Shown in pieces: positions 1 to 5,445 of a DNA stretch of 7,800 nt; position 1 is the stretch's first letter, and every line of letters begins with the position of its first letter. The notes beneath the pieces were generated by a model. It was given only the letters and a program-made list of their open reading frames with translations. It searched no databases and was not told the DNA's origin. The DNA comes from a bacterium (GTDB lineage: Bacteria > Patescibacteriota > Saccharimonadia > Saccharimonadales > Saccharimonadaceae). The translations under genes and the position numbers were made by a program. The stretch spans positions 1-7,800 of the forward strand of contig JAHKZT010000032.1 in the NCBI GenBank assembly GCA_020626475.1, written 5' to 3'.

Positions 1-321
1 AAAGAAAACTACCAGGTAGATTTCCTCCGTATCGAGCAATCGCTCGTAAAAGATAATGAGTCTAGCTACTCGATGGCAATCATCGAAGGCGACAAGTTAC
101 TAGATCGCGCCATGATGGAAATGGGCGTACAAGGCCGCACAATGGGCGACCGCCTCAAACGTATCGGCAAAGCGAAGTTTACACAGCTCAATGCCGTATG
201 GCACGCACACAAGCTTCGCAACCAGATTGCACACGAGCATGATTTTAAGCCAGAATATCGTCAGGCACTACATGCATTAGAGACCTACAAACAAGCATTA
301 AAAGATTTAGGAGCAATTTAG
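1..321 (+). CDS. HEPN-like RNxIAHE protein of unknown function, 5' truncated
   Basis: The frame is open from the first base of the window to TAG at 319-321, so the gene begins upstream; the ATG at 73 is internal to an already open frame and is not the likely start. The visible 106 residues are predicted to be mainly helical. They contain IIEGDKLLD (27-35), GDRLK (49-53) and an R-N-Q-I-A-H-E block (73-79). The R-x4-H spacing matches the active-site motif of the HEPN superfamily, whose members include RNases, toxins and non-catalytic helical domains. I associate this C-terminal block with CPR proteins that often carry an N-terminal membrane helix; that part would lie outside the window. The stop codon directly abuts the gatB ATG, so the two are surely co-transcribed. 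Function is unknown; RNase activity is only a possibility. Confidence 0.8.
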   Translation, partial: KENYQVDFLRIEQSLVKDNESSYSMAIIEGDKLLDRAMMEMGVQGRTMGDRLKRIGKAKFTQLNAVWHAHKLRNQIAHEHDFKPEYRQALHALETYKQALKDLGAI

Positions 322-1740
322 ATGAGTGAGTATAAAATTACCATCGGTATCGAATGTCACGTTCAGCTAAACACGAAGACTAAATTGTTTAGCGCTGTCG
401 ACAACGACGCCGTCGACAAAGAGCCTAACTCCTGCGTTAGCCCAATCGACTACGCATTACCAGGCATGCTTCCAGTCCTCAACAAGGCAGCTGTCGAAAA
501 AGCCGTACGCGCTGGCCTTGCAATGAACTGTAAGATTAACCTAGTCAGCCGCTTTGATCGCAAGCATTATTACTATCCAGATTTGCCAAAGGGCTATCAG
601 ATTTCCCAGATGTATCAGCCAATTATTGGCGCTGGCGTTATTCATCTCCCAGACGGTAGCGATGTCAAAATTGAGCACGCACACCTAGAGGAAGACGCAG
701 GCAAACTTACGCATTTTGGCACTTATTCCCTAGTCGACCTTAACCGCGCCGGCACGCCACTCATCGAGATTGTCTCTATGCCAGACATCCATTCTGCCGC
801 ACAAGCTCGTGCATACTGCGAAGAACTTCATCGTCTCATGCTCTACGCAAATGTCACGAATGGCGATCTTTACCAAGGCAACATGCGCTTCGATGTAAAT
901 ATTTCCATCTCTAATACCGATAAACTTGGTACGCGCGCAGAAATTAAGAACCTCAACTCCTTCCGCAGCGTTGAACGCGCAGTTGAATACGAATACAAGC
1001 ACCAAAAAGCTCTTCTCGAAAAGGGCGAACGCGTCATTCAGGAAACGCGTGGCTGGAATGATACGACCGGCAAGACCACTTCCCAGCGCAGCAAGGAAGA
1101 AGCTCAGGATTATCGTTACATGCCAGAGCCAGATGTTCCGCCAATCGTTCTCGAACAGTCCTACGTCGACAAAGTCGCCGCAGAAATGCCACTCATGCCA
1201 GCGGATTACCGCTCGAAATTCGGCGTCCTCAATCTGGACGAAAGCGCATCCGAAGCAATCATTAACTATCCAGTTCTAGCCGAACGCCTAGCTGAGGTCT
1301 GCGATAAGAACGTTAATCTTGCGCCACGTGTCGCAAACTGGTTCGCAAGCGTCCTTTTGGCTGAAGAGAATCTAAACAAAGACTTTACTCTAGCCACTGG
1401 CGCAGAGCTTACTGAACTGTCCGAGATGGTCGAAAAGAAAGAGCTCTCCTCTACTGCCGCAAAAGACGTTTTGATGGAGATGTATGATAAGAAAAACACC
1501 TCCAAAACCCCGCACCAGCTCGCAAAAGAGATGAACTTGTTACAAGAGAATGACGAGAATGCTCTCTCGGCAATTATTGATGAAGTATTAATGATGCCAG
1601 AGTGCGCAAAGGCGGCCGAAGATGTCAGAAACGGCGAAATGAAAGCGATTGGATTCCTAGTTGGACAGGTAATGAAAAAATCGAAAGGAAAAGCAAATCC
1701 AGCTAGTGTGAACGAGTTAATTAAAAGCAAACTATCGTAA
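322..1740 (+). CDS. gatB: Aspartyl/glutamyl-tRNA(Asn/Gln) amidotransferase subunit B
   Basis: GatB is the kinase/transamidase subunit of the cytoplasmic GatCAB complex. It activates Glu-tRNA(Gln) or Asp-tRNA(Asn) with ATP and amidates it using ammonia delivered from GatA. The 472 residues are normal for the family. The N-terminal catalytic cradle shows IGIECHVQL (8-16, with His12 and Glu11), YYPDLPKGYQISQ (84-96), HLEEDAGKL (121-129), the GatB signature DLNRAGTPLIEIVS (139-152), MRFDVNISI (188-196), EIKNLNSF (207-214) and YRYMPEPDVPP (264-274). A helical YqeY-like tail (about 325-472) ends with GFLVGQVMKKSKGKANP (444-460). The start at 322 is set by AGGAG at 309-313, eight bases upstream. gatA and gatC are not in the window; gene 1 immediately upstream is not gatA. 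The presence of GatB implies that at least one of GlnRS or AsnRS is missing from this organism (inference). Confidence 0.97.
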   Translation: MSEYKITIGIECHVQLNTKTKLFSAVDNDAVDKEPNSCVSPIDYALPGMLPVLNKAAVEKAVRAGLAMNCKINLVSRFDRKHYYYPDLPKGYQISQMYQPIIGAGVIHLPDGSDVKIEHAHLEEDAGKLTHFGTYSLVDLNRAGTPLIEIVSMPDIHSAAQARAYCEELHRLMLYANVTNGDLYQGNMRFDVNISISNTDKLGTRAEIKNLNSFRSVERAVEYEYKHQKALLEKGERVIQETRGWNDTTGKTTSQRSKEEAQDYRYMPEPDVPPIVLEQSYVDKVAAEMPLMPADYRSKFGVLNLDESASEAIINYPVLAERLAEVCDKNVNLAPRVANWFASVLLAEENLNKDFTLATGAELTELSEMVEKKELSSTAAKDVLMEMYDKKNTSKTPHQLAKEMNLLQENDENALSAIIDEVLMMPECAKAAEDVRNGEMKAIGFLVGQVMKKSKGKANPASVNELIKSKLS

Positions 1741-1746
1741 AAGGAG
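1741..1746 (+). promoter_or_regulatory. Shine-Dalgarno site of the galU-like gene
   Basis: AAGGAG follows the gatB TAA directly and lies six bases before the ATG at 1753. This fixes the start of the next gene and shows independent ribosome entry inside the operon. Confidence 0.85.
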
Positions 1747-1752
1747 AAAAAT

Positions 1753-2595
1753 ATGTCATATAAAGCACCAACCAAAGCAGTCATTACCGATGCAGGCTTT
1801 GCAAGCCGCTTTCTACCAATCACCAAGACGGTCCCTAAGGCAATGATTCCGCTCGGCGCAAAGCCAATCATGCAGTACGTTGTCGAAGAATGCGTTGCTG
1901 GCGGCATCAAAGATATTATTATTGTTGCAACCCACGAAGGTAAGCCAATCTACGAAGATTACTTCAAGAATCCTTGTGAAAAGATTTATAAGCAGCTCGA
2001 GTCTCAGGGCAAGCTAGATCGCTTCGAAGCAGTACGCGAAGTTCTCTCTATTGCAAACATCACTGTCATCGAGCAGGATCCTAGCTATCCTTACGGCAAC
2101 GGTTCTCCAATTGCAAGCGCAAAGCCATATCTAAATGACGACGAGGCATTCATTGCTATGTACAGCGACGACCTTATCTTTGGCGAAGGCGACGTAAAGA
2201 CTCTTATTGAAGCCTACGAAAAGAATCCAGACGCAAAGGCAATCATTACCGCTCAGGAGATGCCAGAAGAAGTTTGGAATAAGTATGGCATGATTGCTCT
2301 CAAAGACGAATCAAAGATGACTCTTAGCCATATCGTCGAAAAACCAGCTAAGCCAGAAGATAGCCCAAGCAATCTCACTTCTTATGGCCGCTATCTCTTA
2401 ACTCCAGAAGTATTCGCACATCTAATCCCAACCAATACCGGCCTCGATGACGAGCTCTGGACCGTCGATGCTATTACTAAGCTCGCAAAATCCGGCGACG
2501 TTATTGTAACTAAGTCGAAGGGCAAGTGGCTAACCACTGGCGATCCAAAGAATTACTACGCAGCTTACGAAGAATTCATGAAGATGGGGAAATAA
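1753..2595 (+). CDS. galU: UTP-glucose-1-phosphate uridylyltransferase-like nucleotidyltransferase
   Basis: By its family this enzyme would make UDP-glucose from glucose-1-phosphate and UTP, feeding cell-surface glycans. The 280 residues fit the sugar-phosphate nucleotidyltransferase fold. The N-terminal nucleotide loop runs about 11-35 (AGFASRFLPITKTVPKAMIP), followed by YVVEE (42-46), a metal-site DD pair at 139-140 (YSDDLIFGE), VEKP (195-198), YGRYLL (211-216), DDEL (232-235) and GKWLTTGDP (257-265). The order and spacing match bacterial GalU rather than RmlA. Two departures are visible: the usual PAAGxGTR loop reads TDAGFASR, keeping Arg19 and Lys29 but losing the second Gly and the Thr; and the GLGHA-type segment reads YGNGSPIASAK (114-124). 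Substrate specificity is therefore less sure than the fold. It sits 12 bases after gatB with its own AAGGAG. Confidence 0.85.
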   Translation: MSYKAPTKAVITDAGFASRFLPITKTVPKAMIPLGAKPIMQYVVEECVAGGIKDIIIVATHEGKPIYEDYFKNPCEKIYKQLESQGKLDRFEAVREVLSIANITVIEQDPSYPYGNGSPIASAKPYLNDDEAFIAMYSDDLIFGEGDVKTLIEAYEKNPDAKAIITAQEMPEEVWNKYGMIALKDESKMTLSHIVEKPAKPEDSPSNLTSYGRYLLTPEVFAHLIPTNTGLDDELWTVDAITKLAKSGDVIVTKSKGKWLTTGDPKNYYAAYEEFMKMGK

Positions 2596-2596
2596 A

Positions 2597-2872
2597 ATGG
2601 AAACACCTGCTTGGATTTTAGTATTCATCCTATCTATAACGCTATTTCTATTTTTACTAGTAGGCATCATCTTACTGATTAAGCTAATTGGCGTCACAAA
2701 AGAAGCCAAGAAAATCATGCTTCAAGGCCAGAACATCGCCGAAAAAGCCGATGATATCGCAGATAACGTTCGCGATATGACGACTGTGGGTGGCTTAGTA
2801 AAGTACTTCACCGAGAATTATCTCGAGAAGGCCGAGAAAAAGAAGGCTAAAAAATCCAAGAAAGGAGAATAA
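2597..2872 (+). CDS. Small single-helix membrane protein with charged coiled tail
   Basis: This is a 91-residue protein of unknown function. It has one strong N-terminal transmembrane helix (about 6-31, very rich in Leu/Ile/Phe). A helical heptad-like region follows (about 34-63: EAKKIMLQGQNIAEKADDIADNVRD), and then a Lys-rich end (78-90). The layout recalls DUF948/YtxG-type proteins, which are often encoded beside YtxH-type proteins, exactly as here. The ATG lies one base after the galU-like stop; GGGGA at 2586-2590, inside the upstream gene, is the likely ribosome site. The tail probably faces the cytoplasm under the positive-inside rule, and may bind acidic partners or nucleic acid; both points are inference. 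Confidence 0.8.
   Translation: METPAWILVFILSITLFLFLLVGIILLIKLIGVTKEAKKIMLQGQNIAEKADDIADNVRDMTTVGGLVKYFTENYLEKAEKKKAKKSKKGE
2862..2867 (+). promoter_or_regulatory. Shine-Dalgarno site of the YtxH-like gene
   Basis: AAGGAG is embedded in the last codons of the upstream gene, six bases before the ATG at 2874. It is a strong site and supports this start over any internal one. Confidence 0.85.
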
Positions 2873-2873
2873 T

Positions 2874-3176
2874 ATGGCCGAGAAAAAAGATAGCGGAAAT
2901 GGTAAGTTTGTCCTAGGAGCAATCTTTGGCACTGTCGCTGGCGCAGTCGCCGGAGTTCTGATGGCACCAAAATCCGGCAAAGATACTCGCAAAGATATCG
3001 CTGACGGCGCTAAAAAAGCCAGCAGCAAAGCAAAGAGCGGAGGCAAAAAGCTCTTTAAACGCAGTAAAACGGAAGCCGAAAAAATCGGCAAAGAAGTTGC
3101 AAAAGAAGCCGAGGTAGTCAAAAAGGAAGCCACCAAGAAGGCAGCAGAAGTTAAAGAAAAGATTGCTAAGAAGTAA
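2874..3176 (+). CDS. YtxH-like glycine-zipper membrane protein
   Basis: The 100-residue protein has the YtxH family pattern: a short hydrophobic segment (about 12-30) with a regular glycine zipper, G15-G19-G23-G27, followed by LMAPKSGKDTRKDI (29-42), the typical LxAPxSGxxTR motif. From about 45 to the end it is Lys/Ala/Glu-rich and repetitive, likely one long amphipathic helix. Family members are small envelope-associated proteins, some linked to general stress in Firmicutes; biochemical function is not established. The zipper suggests helix packing into oligomers in the membrane (inference). It starts one base after the preceding small membrane protein, with which it probably acts, and its stop overlaps the next start as TAATG. 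Confidence 0.85.
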   Translation: MAEKKDSGNGKFVLGAIFGTVAGAVAGVLMAPKSGKDTRKDIADGAKKASSKAKSGGKKLFKRSKTEAEKIGKEVAKEAEVVKKEATKKAAEVKEKIAKK

Positions 3177-3751
3177 TGGAAAAGAAAGACGTTAAAATCC
3201 TAGCAATCGTAGGTATGTGCGGTAGCGGAAAGTCGACCGCCATCGATTATCTTACTGAACGCAAAATTCCAAAGATTTATTTTGGCGGCGTCATCCTAAA
3301 AGGAATGGAAGAGGCCGGCATCGAGGACACGCCCGAGAACGAAAAGAAATTCCGCGAAGAAATTCGTGAAAAAGAAGGTAAAGACTTCGTCGTTAATCGC
3401 GTTGTAAAAGAGGCTAAAAATCTCATCGATGCAGGACAAAAACGCATTGTATTAGACGGCCTATATTCTTGGACTGAATATAAAATTCTTCGCAAAGAAT
3501 TCCCGACCGAGATGACAGTTGTTGCAATCGTAGTACCAAAAGCTCTACGTCGTAAGCGCCTTGCCGAACGTCCAGTGCGCCCATTCAATGCGCAAGAAGC
3601 CGCAGAGCGCGACAAGACAGAGATTGAGAATCTCGAAAAAGGCGGACCAATCGCGATCGCCGATTACTACATCGACAACTCAGCCGATATTAAAACTTTC
3701 CACGACAACTTCGCCGAACTCTGCAAGAAAATTGGATTCCTAGATGCCTAA
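3176..3751 (+). CDS. P-loop kinase, UPF0200/dephospho-CoA kinase-like
   Basis: This 191-residue NTPase has a clear Walker A (GMCGSGKST, 13-21), a core strand ending in LDGLYSW (93-99), an Arg-rich lid-like stretch (R125, R126, R128, R132, R135) and a conserved-looking ENLEKGGPIAIADYYIDN block (151-168). The size and layout fit nucleoside/nucleotide-type kinases. Overall it most resembles the archaeal UPF0200 group and distant dephospho-CoA kinases, and such genes are often labelled AAA-family ATPase. The phosphate acceptor is unknown. The start ATG overlaps the previous stop by one base (TAATG), and only a weak purine run lies upstream, so translation is probably coupled. Its last eight bases overlap the methyltransferase gene. 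Confidence 0.75.
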   Translation: MEKKDVKILAIVGMCGSGKSTAIDYLTERKIPKIYFGGVILKGMEEAGIEDTPENEKKFREEIREKEGKDFVVNRVVKEAKNLIDAGQKRIVLDGLYSWTEYKILRKEFPTEMTVVAIVVPKALRRKRLAERPVRPFNAQEAAERDKTEIENLEKGGPIAIADYYIDNSADIKTFHDNFAELCKKIGFLDA

Positions 3752-4328
3752 AGAGCTACAAATTCCAAATCGCGAAACAGAGCTACTGCTTAGTGAATTA
3801 CGTAAGACATTAGAAATCTCCGGCGATGTCGTAGAATTCGGCTGTTATGAAGGTGATACATCGATTTTGCTGGCCGGCGAATTGCGCGATTCTCCAGATA
3901 AGTGGCTTTACCTCTATGATTCTTTTGAGGGCCTACCAGCAAAGACGGCGGAAGATAATAGCGCCGACGGTTGGCGCTTTAAAGAGGGCGAGCTAAAAGC
4001 ATCACCAGATACGGTTAGACATAAATTCAAAAAATATGCCCTGCCCGACCCAGTTATCACTAAAGGCTGGTTCAATGAGCTTAGCGATTCAGATCTGCCA
4101 AGTCAAATATCTTTCGCATTACTTGACGGTGATTTCTATGAGTCGATCAAGACTAGCCTGGCCCTCGTATCGCCGCGAATGAATGCTGGAGGCATTATCG
4201 CAATTCATGACTACCGCAACGCAGAATTACCTGGTAGCGGTAAGGCGGTAAATGAATTTCTTGCTGAGCATCCAGATGAATACGCTTTACGTATCGTGGC
4301 ATCAATGGCGATTCTAGAAAAACAATAG
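3744..4328 (+). CDS. TylF/macrocin-type SAM-dependent O-methyltransferase
   Basis: The 194 residues carry the TylF family marks in order: SAM-binding motif I VVEFGCYEGDTS (29-40), YDSFEGLP (58-65), LLDGDFYES (126-134) and the acidic GGIIAIHDYR (149-158). Asp128, Asp130 and Asp156 are candidate metal or SAM-site residues. Family members methylate sugar hydroxyls on macrolides and related glycosides, and many uncharacterised ones lie in surface-polysaccharide loci. At 194 residues it is somewhat short for the family. The ATG lies inside the kinase gene (8-base overlap) and lacks a clear Shine-Dalgarno sequence, so coupled translation is likely. Its 3' end overlaps the convergent TraX gene by 15 bases. 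The substrate is unknown; a surface sugar or lipid-linked glycan is my guess, given the GalU-like gene in the operon. Confidence 0.85.
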   Translation: MPKELQIPNRETELLLSELRKTLEISGDVVEFGCYEGDTSILLAGELRDSPDKWLYLYDSFEGLPAKTAEDNSADGWRFKEGELKASPDTVRHKFKKYALPDPVITKGWFNELSDSDLPSQISFALLDGDFYESIKTSLALVSPRMNAGGIIAIHDYRNAELPGSGKAVNEFLAEHPDEYALRIVASMAILEKQ

Positions 4329-4979
4329 TTTTATTAGTAGAAATACTGCAAGATGAGCAGGATAAAATATGTAGCCAAAGAGGCGCGGCAATCGCCGCCC
4401 TTTTTTGCCGGAATATAGCGCAATCGGAATGATAGCAAAAATCCCGAAGATTTGAATTGCCCAATTGTTTTCTAAAGCCAAAGAAGACATCGTTGCCATC
4501 AATAAAATTAGATATGCCATTATTCTCAAAATAATTCTATTCGCAAATACTCTATTTGCATAATAATAGCCCAATACCAGAATGACGCCATATATGCCAT
4601 ACTCGCATTCTAAAGCTCCAGCCGCGAGCGCTAATAACGGAACCGCGACAAGATAAAAACCGCCCTGCTCGGCACATATTAGTGTAATAAAGGCAAAAGC
4701 GAACGTGAAGATTACGTTATGATCGTAATTATAATTATATAAACTGCTAAAAAGGTAAATTAGCACCTGCGATATAGCCGCCGTAATAATGAGCCGCATA
4801 AAATAACGATTACGAGAATGCGTATGTCTAAAGCCTTCAACTAGCATAAAGGCAAAAATCGGAAATGCCAACCGACCAATTATACGCAAAACAATACAAT
4901 TCGGCAGCAAATAGTAGCCAATATGGTCTATTGTCATAGTTATAATCGCTATGATTTGCAGTATCGCCGAGCTTATCAT
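4314..4979 (-). CDS. TraX-family integral membrane protein
   Basis: This is a polytopic membrane protein of 221 residues from the chosen ATG (4979-4977). It shows the TraX family N-terminal pattern: LQIIAIITMTIDHIGYYLLP just after the start, then IGRLAFPIFAFMLVEGF, a basic HTHSRNR loop, EYGIYGVILVLGYYY in the middle, and a final FYPAHLAVFLL. TraX of the F plasmid acetylates pilin, but most chromosomal homologues have no assigned role, and no conjugation gene is visible here. A longer frame begins at 5093, but it would cover the divergent gene's promoter and ribosome site and adds residues atypical for the family, so I start at 4979. No Shine-Dalgarno sequence precedes this ATG. The codons are ATA-rich compared with the operon. 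Its end overlaps the methyltransferase gene by 15 bases and no terminator follows it. Confidence 0.85.
   Translation of the reverse strand: MISSAILQIIAIITMTIDHIGYYLLPNCIVLRIIGRLAFPIFAFMLVEGFRHTHSRNRYFMRLIITAAISQVLIYLFSSLYNYNYDHNVIFTFAFAFITLICAEQGGFYLVAVPLLALAAGALECEYGIYGVILVLGYYYANRVFANRIILRIMAYLILLMATMSSLALENNWAIQIFGIFAIIPIALYSGKKGRRLPRLFGYIFYPAHLAVFLLIKLLFF
4385..4406 (+). terminator. Possible intrinsic terminator of the gatB operon
   Basis: GCGGC (4385-4389), loop AATC and GCCGC (4394-4398) form a 5-bp GC stem. Two C residues and T6 (4401-4406) follow. It lies 56 bases past the methyltransferase stop, in the right orientation. It is also coding sequence for TraX on the other strand (Lys-Lys-Gly-Arg-Arg), so the T-run may simply reflect Lys codons. 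The stem is short. Confidence 0.4.
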
Positions 4980-4985
4980 GCATCT

Positions 4986-4991
4986 ATTATA
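4986..4991 (-). promoter_or_regulatory. Possible -10 box placing TraX transcription start at its ATG
   Basis: On the - strand TATAAT is followed by AGATGC and then the TraX ATG, so a start about seven bases downstream would fall on the A of the ATG and give a leaderless mRNA. This agrees with the lack of a Shine-Dalgarno sequence. No recognisable -35 is present at 16-18 bases upstream, so the element is tentative. Confidence 0.35.
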
Positions 4992-4995
4992 AATC

Positions 4996-5024
4996 TTGAC
5001 TATTCGCGATATCTGTGGTATAAT
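4996..5024 (+). promoter_or_regulatory. Near-consensus sigma70-type promoter with extended -10
   Basis: TTGACT (4996-5001) is separated by exactly 17 bases from TATAAT (5019-5024). A TGG (5016-5018) in front of it makes an extended -10. Predicted initiation is near 5031, about 45 bases before the ATG at 5077. It is the strongest promoter visible in the window and drives the 122-residue membrane protein gene. Confidence 0.85.
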
Positions 5025-5028
5025 TATA
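5019..5028. promoter_or_regulatory. Palindromic double -10 element (TATAATTATA)
   Basis: TATAATTATA equals its own reverse complement, so a perfect TATAAT is read rightward (5019-5024) and leftward (5028-5023). Leftward initiation would fall near 5016, giving TraX a leader of about 37 bases without a Shine-Dalgarno sequence. There is no good leftward -35. Symmetric -10 elements that initiate in both directions are known in bacteria. Confidence 0.55.
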
Positions 5029-5060
5029 TTGTTAAGTATTGCGTTCTTAGATCTTTTCAA

Positions 5061-5067
5061 AAGGAGG
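5061..5067 (+). promoter_or_regulatory. Strong Shine-Dalgarno that fixes the start at 5077
   Basis: AAGGAGG, continuing as a G-run to 5070, ends nine bases before the ATG at 5077. The longer reading from TTG at 4996 begins inside the -35 box of the promoter and would precede the transcription start, so the 5077 start is preferred. Confidence 0.9.
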
Positions 5068-5076
5068 GGGTTAGAT

Positions 5077-5445
5077 ATGAAACATACCAACATAGATGAC
5101 TACGTTTATAGACCGAAATACAAAACATACGATATGCGCTCTGGGTCAGAAAAGACCCGCGGGCTAGCAACGATAATATTGATGTATCTGCTCATAATAG
5201 GAGGCTTCCTGATAGGAAGCTCTCTGTTACTGCTAATGGTAACGAAAAATCTACCGCTAGTCTATTGGCCAGTCACCGTACTCCATTTCATTTCAAAATG
5301 GGCGACTATTATCGGCTGGCCGATATGGCTAATAGTCGAAATAACAGGCCTCGTAAAAATAGCAGCAGAGCGGCGCGAAGATGGAGCCGCATACGACGAG
5401 TACATGGAACGTATTCAGCAAGAACGCAATACTAGGGAGCAATAA
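5077..5445 (+). CDS. Small two- or three-helix membrane protein, function unknown
   Basis: I do not recognise this 122-residue protein. It has a polar, Tyr-rich N-terminus (1-28: several Tyr, Lys and Asp). A strong hydrophobic helix follows (about 30-56, with a Gly/Ser-rich middle), then a moderately hydrophobic segment (about 59-72) and an aromatic helix with three Trp (about 75-96). The charged C-terminal tail (97-122) is rich in Glu and Arg and likely helical. It is a single-gene transcription unit with its own near-consensus promoter, strong ribosome site and intrinsic terminator, so it is likely well expressed. Its codons differ from the left operon: 10 of 14 Ile codons are ATA. It is divergent from TraX and convergent with the ATPase gene, nine bases separating the two stop codons. 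Confidence 0.85.
   Translation: MKHTNIDDYVYRPKYKTYDMRSGSEKTRGLATIILMYLLIIGGFLIGSSLLLLMVTKNLPLVYWPVTVLHFISKWATIIGWPIWLIVEITGLVKIAAERREDGAAYDEYMERIQQERNTREQ

Noticed and set aside
730..1005. Open frames on both strands inside gatB (also 926-1279 on +)
   Set aside because: Both overlap the conserved catalytic core of GatB and look like out-of-frame translations without recognisable domains.
399..1171. Repeated GTCGAC sites in gatB
   Set aside because: Three or four of them encode Val-Asp pairs in frame; no spacing pattern or flanking similarity suggests a functional repeat.
1266..1910. Long open frame on the - strand across the gatB/galU-like junction
   Set aside because: It is antisense to two well-supported genes, its translation shows no family motif, and it has no ribosome site. 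It is an artefact of codon bias.
2795..3136. - strand open frame opposite the YtxH-like gene
   Set aside because: It mirrors the Lys/Ala-rich codons of the real gene (giving Phe/Leu/Ser runs) and has no start signal.
3277..3743. - strand open frame 3277-3615 and + frame 3561-3743 in the kinase gene
   Set aside because: Both are shadows of the kinase coding sequence; the kinase frame carries the Walker A and other family blocks.
4996..5076. Longer form of the 122-residue protein from TTG at 4996
   Set aside because: The TTG is part of the -35 box and lies upstream of the predicted transcription start; the ATG at 5077 has an ideal Shine-Dalgarno site.
4980..5093. Longer TraX form starting at 5093
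   Set aside because: It would read through the divergent gene's ribosome site and promoter, and the extra 38 residues do not resemble the family N-terminus, which begins just before the IIAIITMTIDHIG block.
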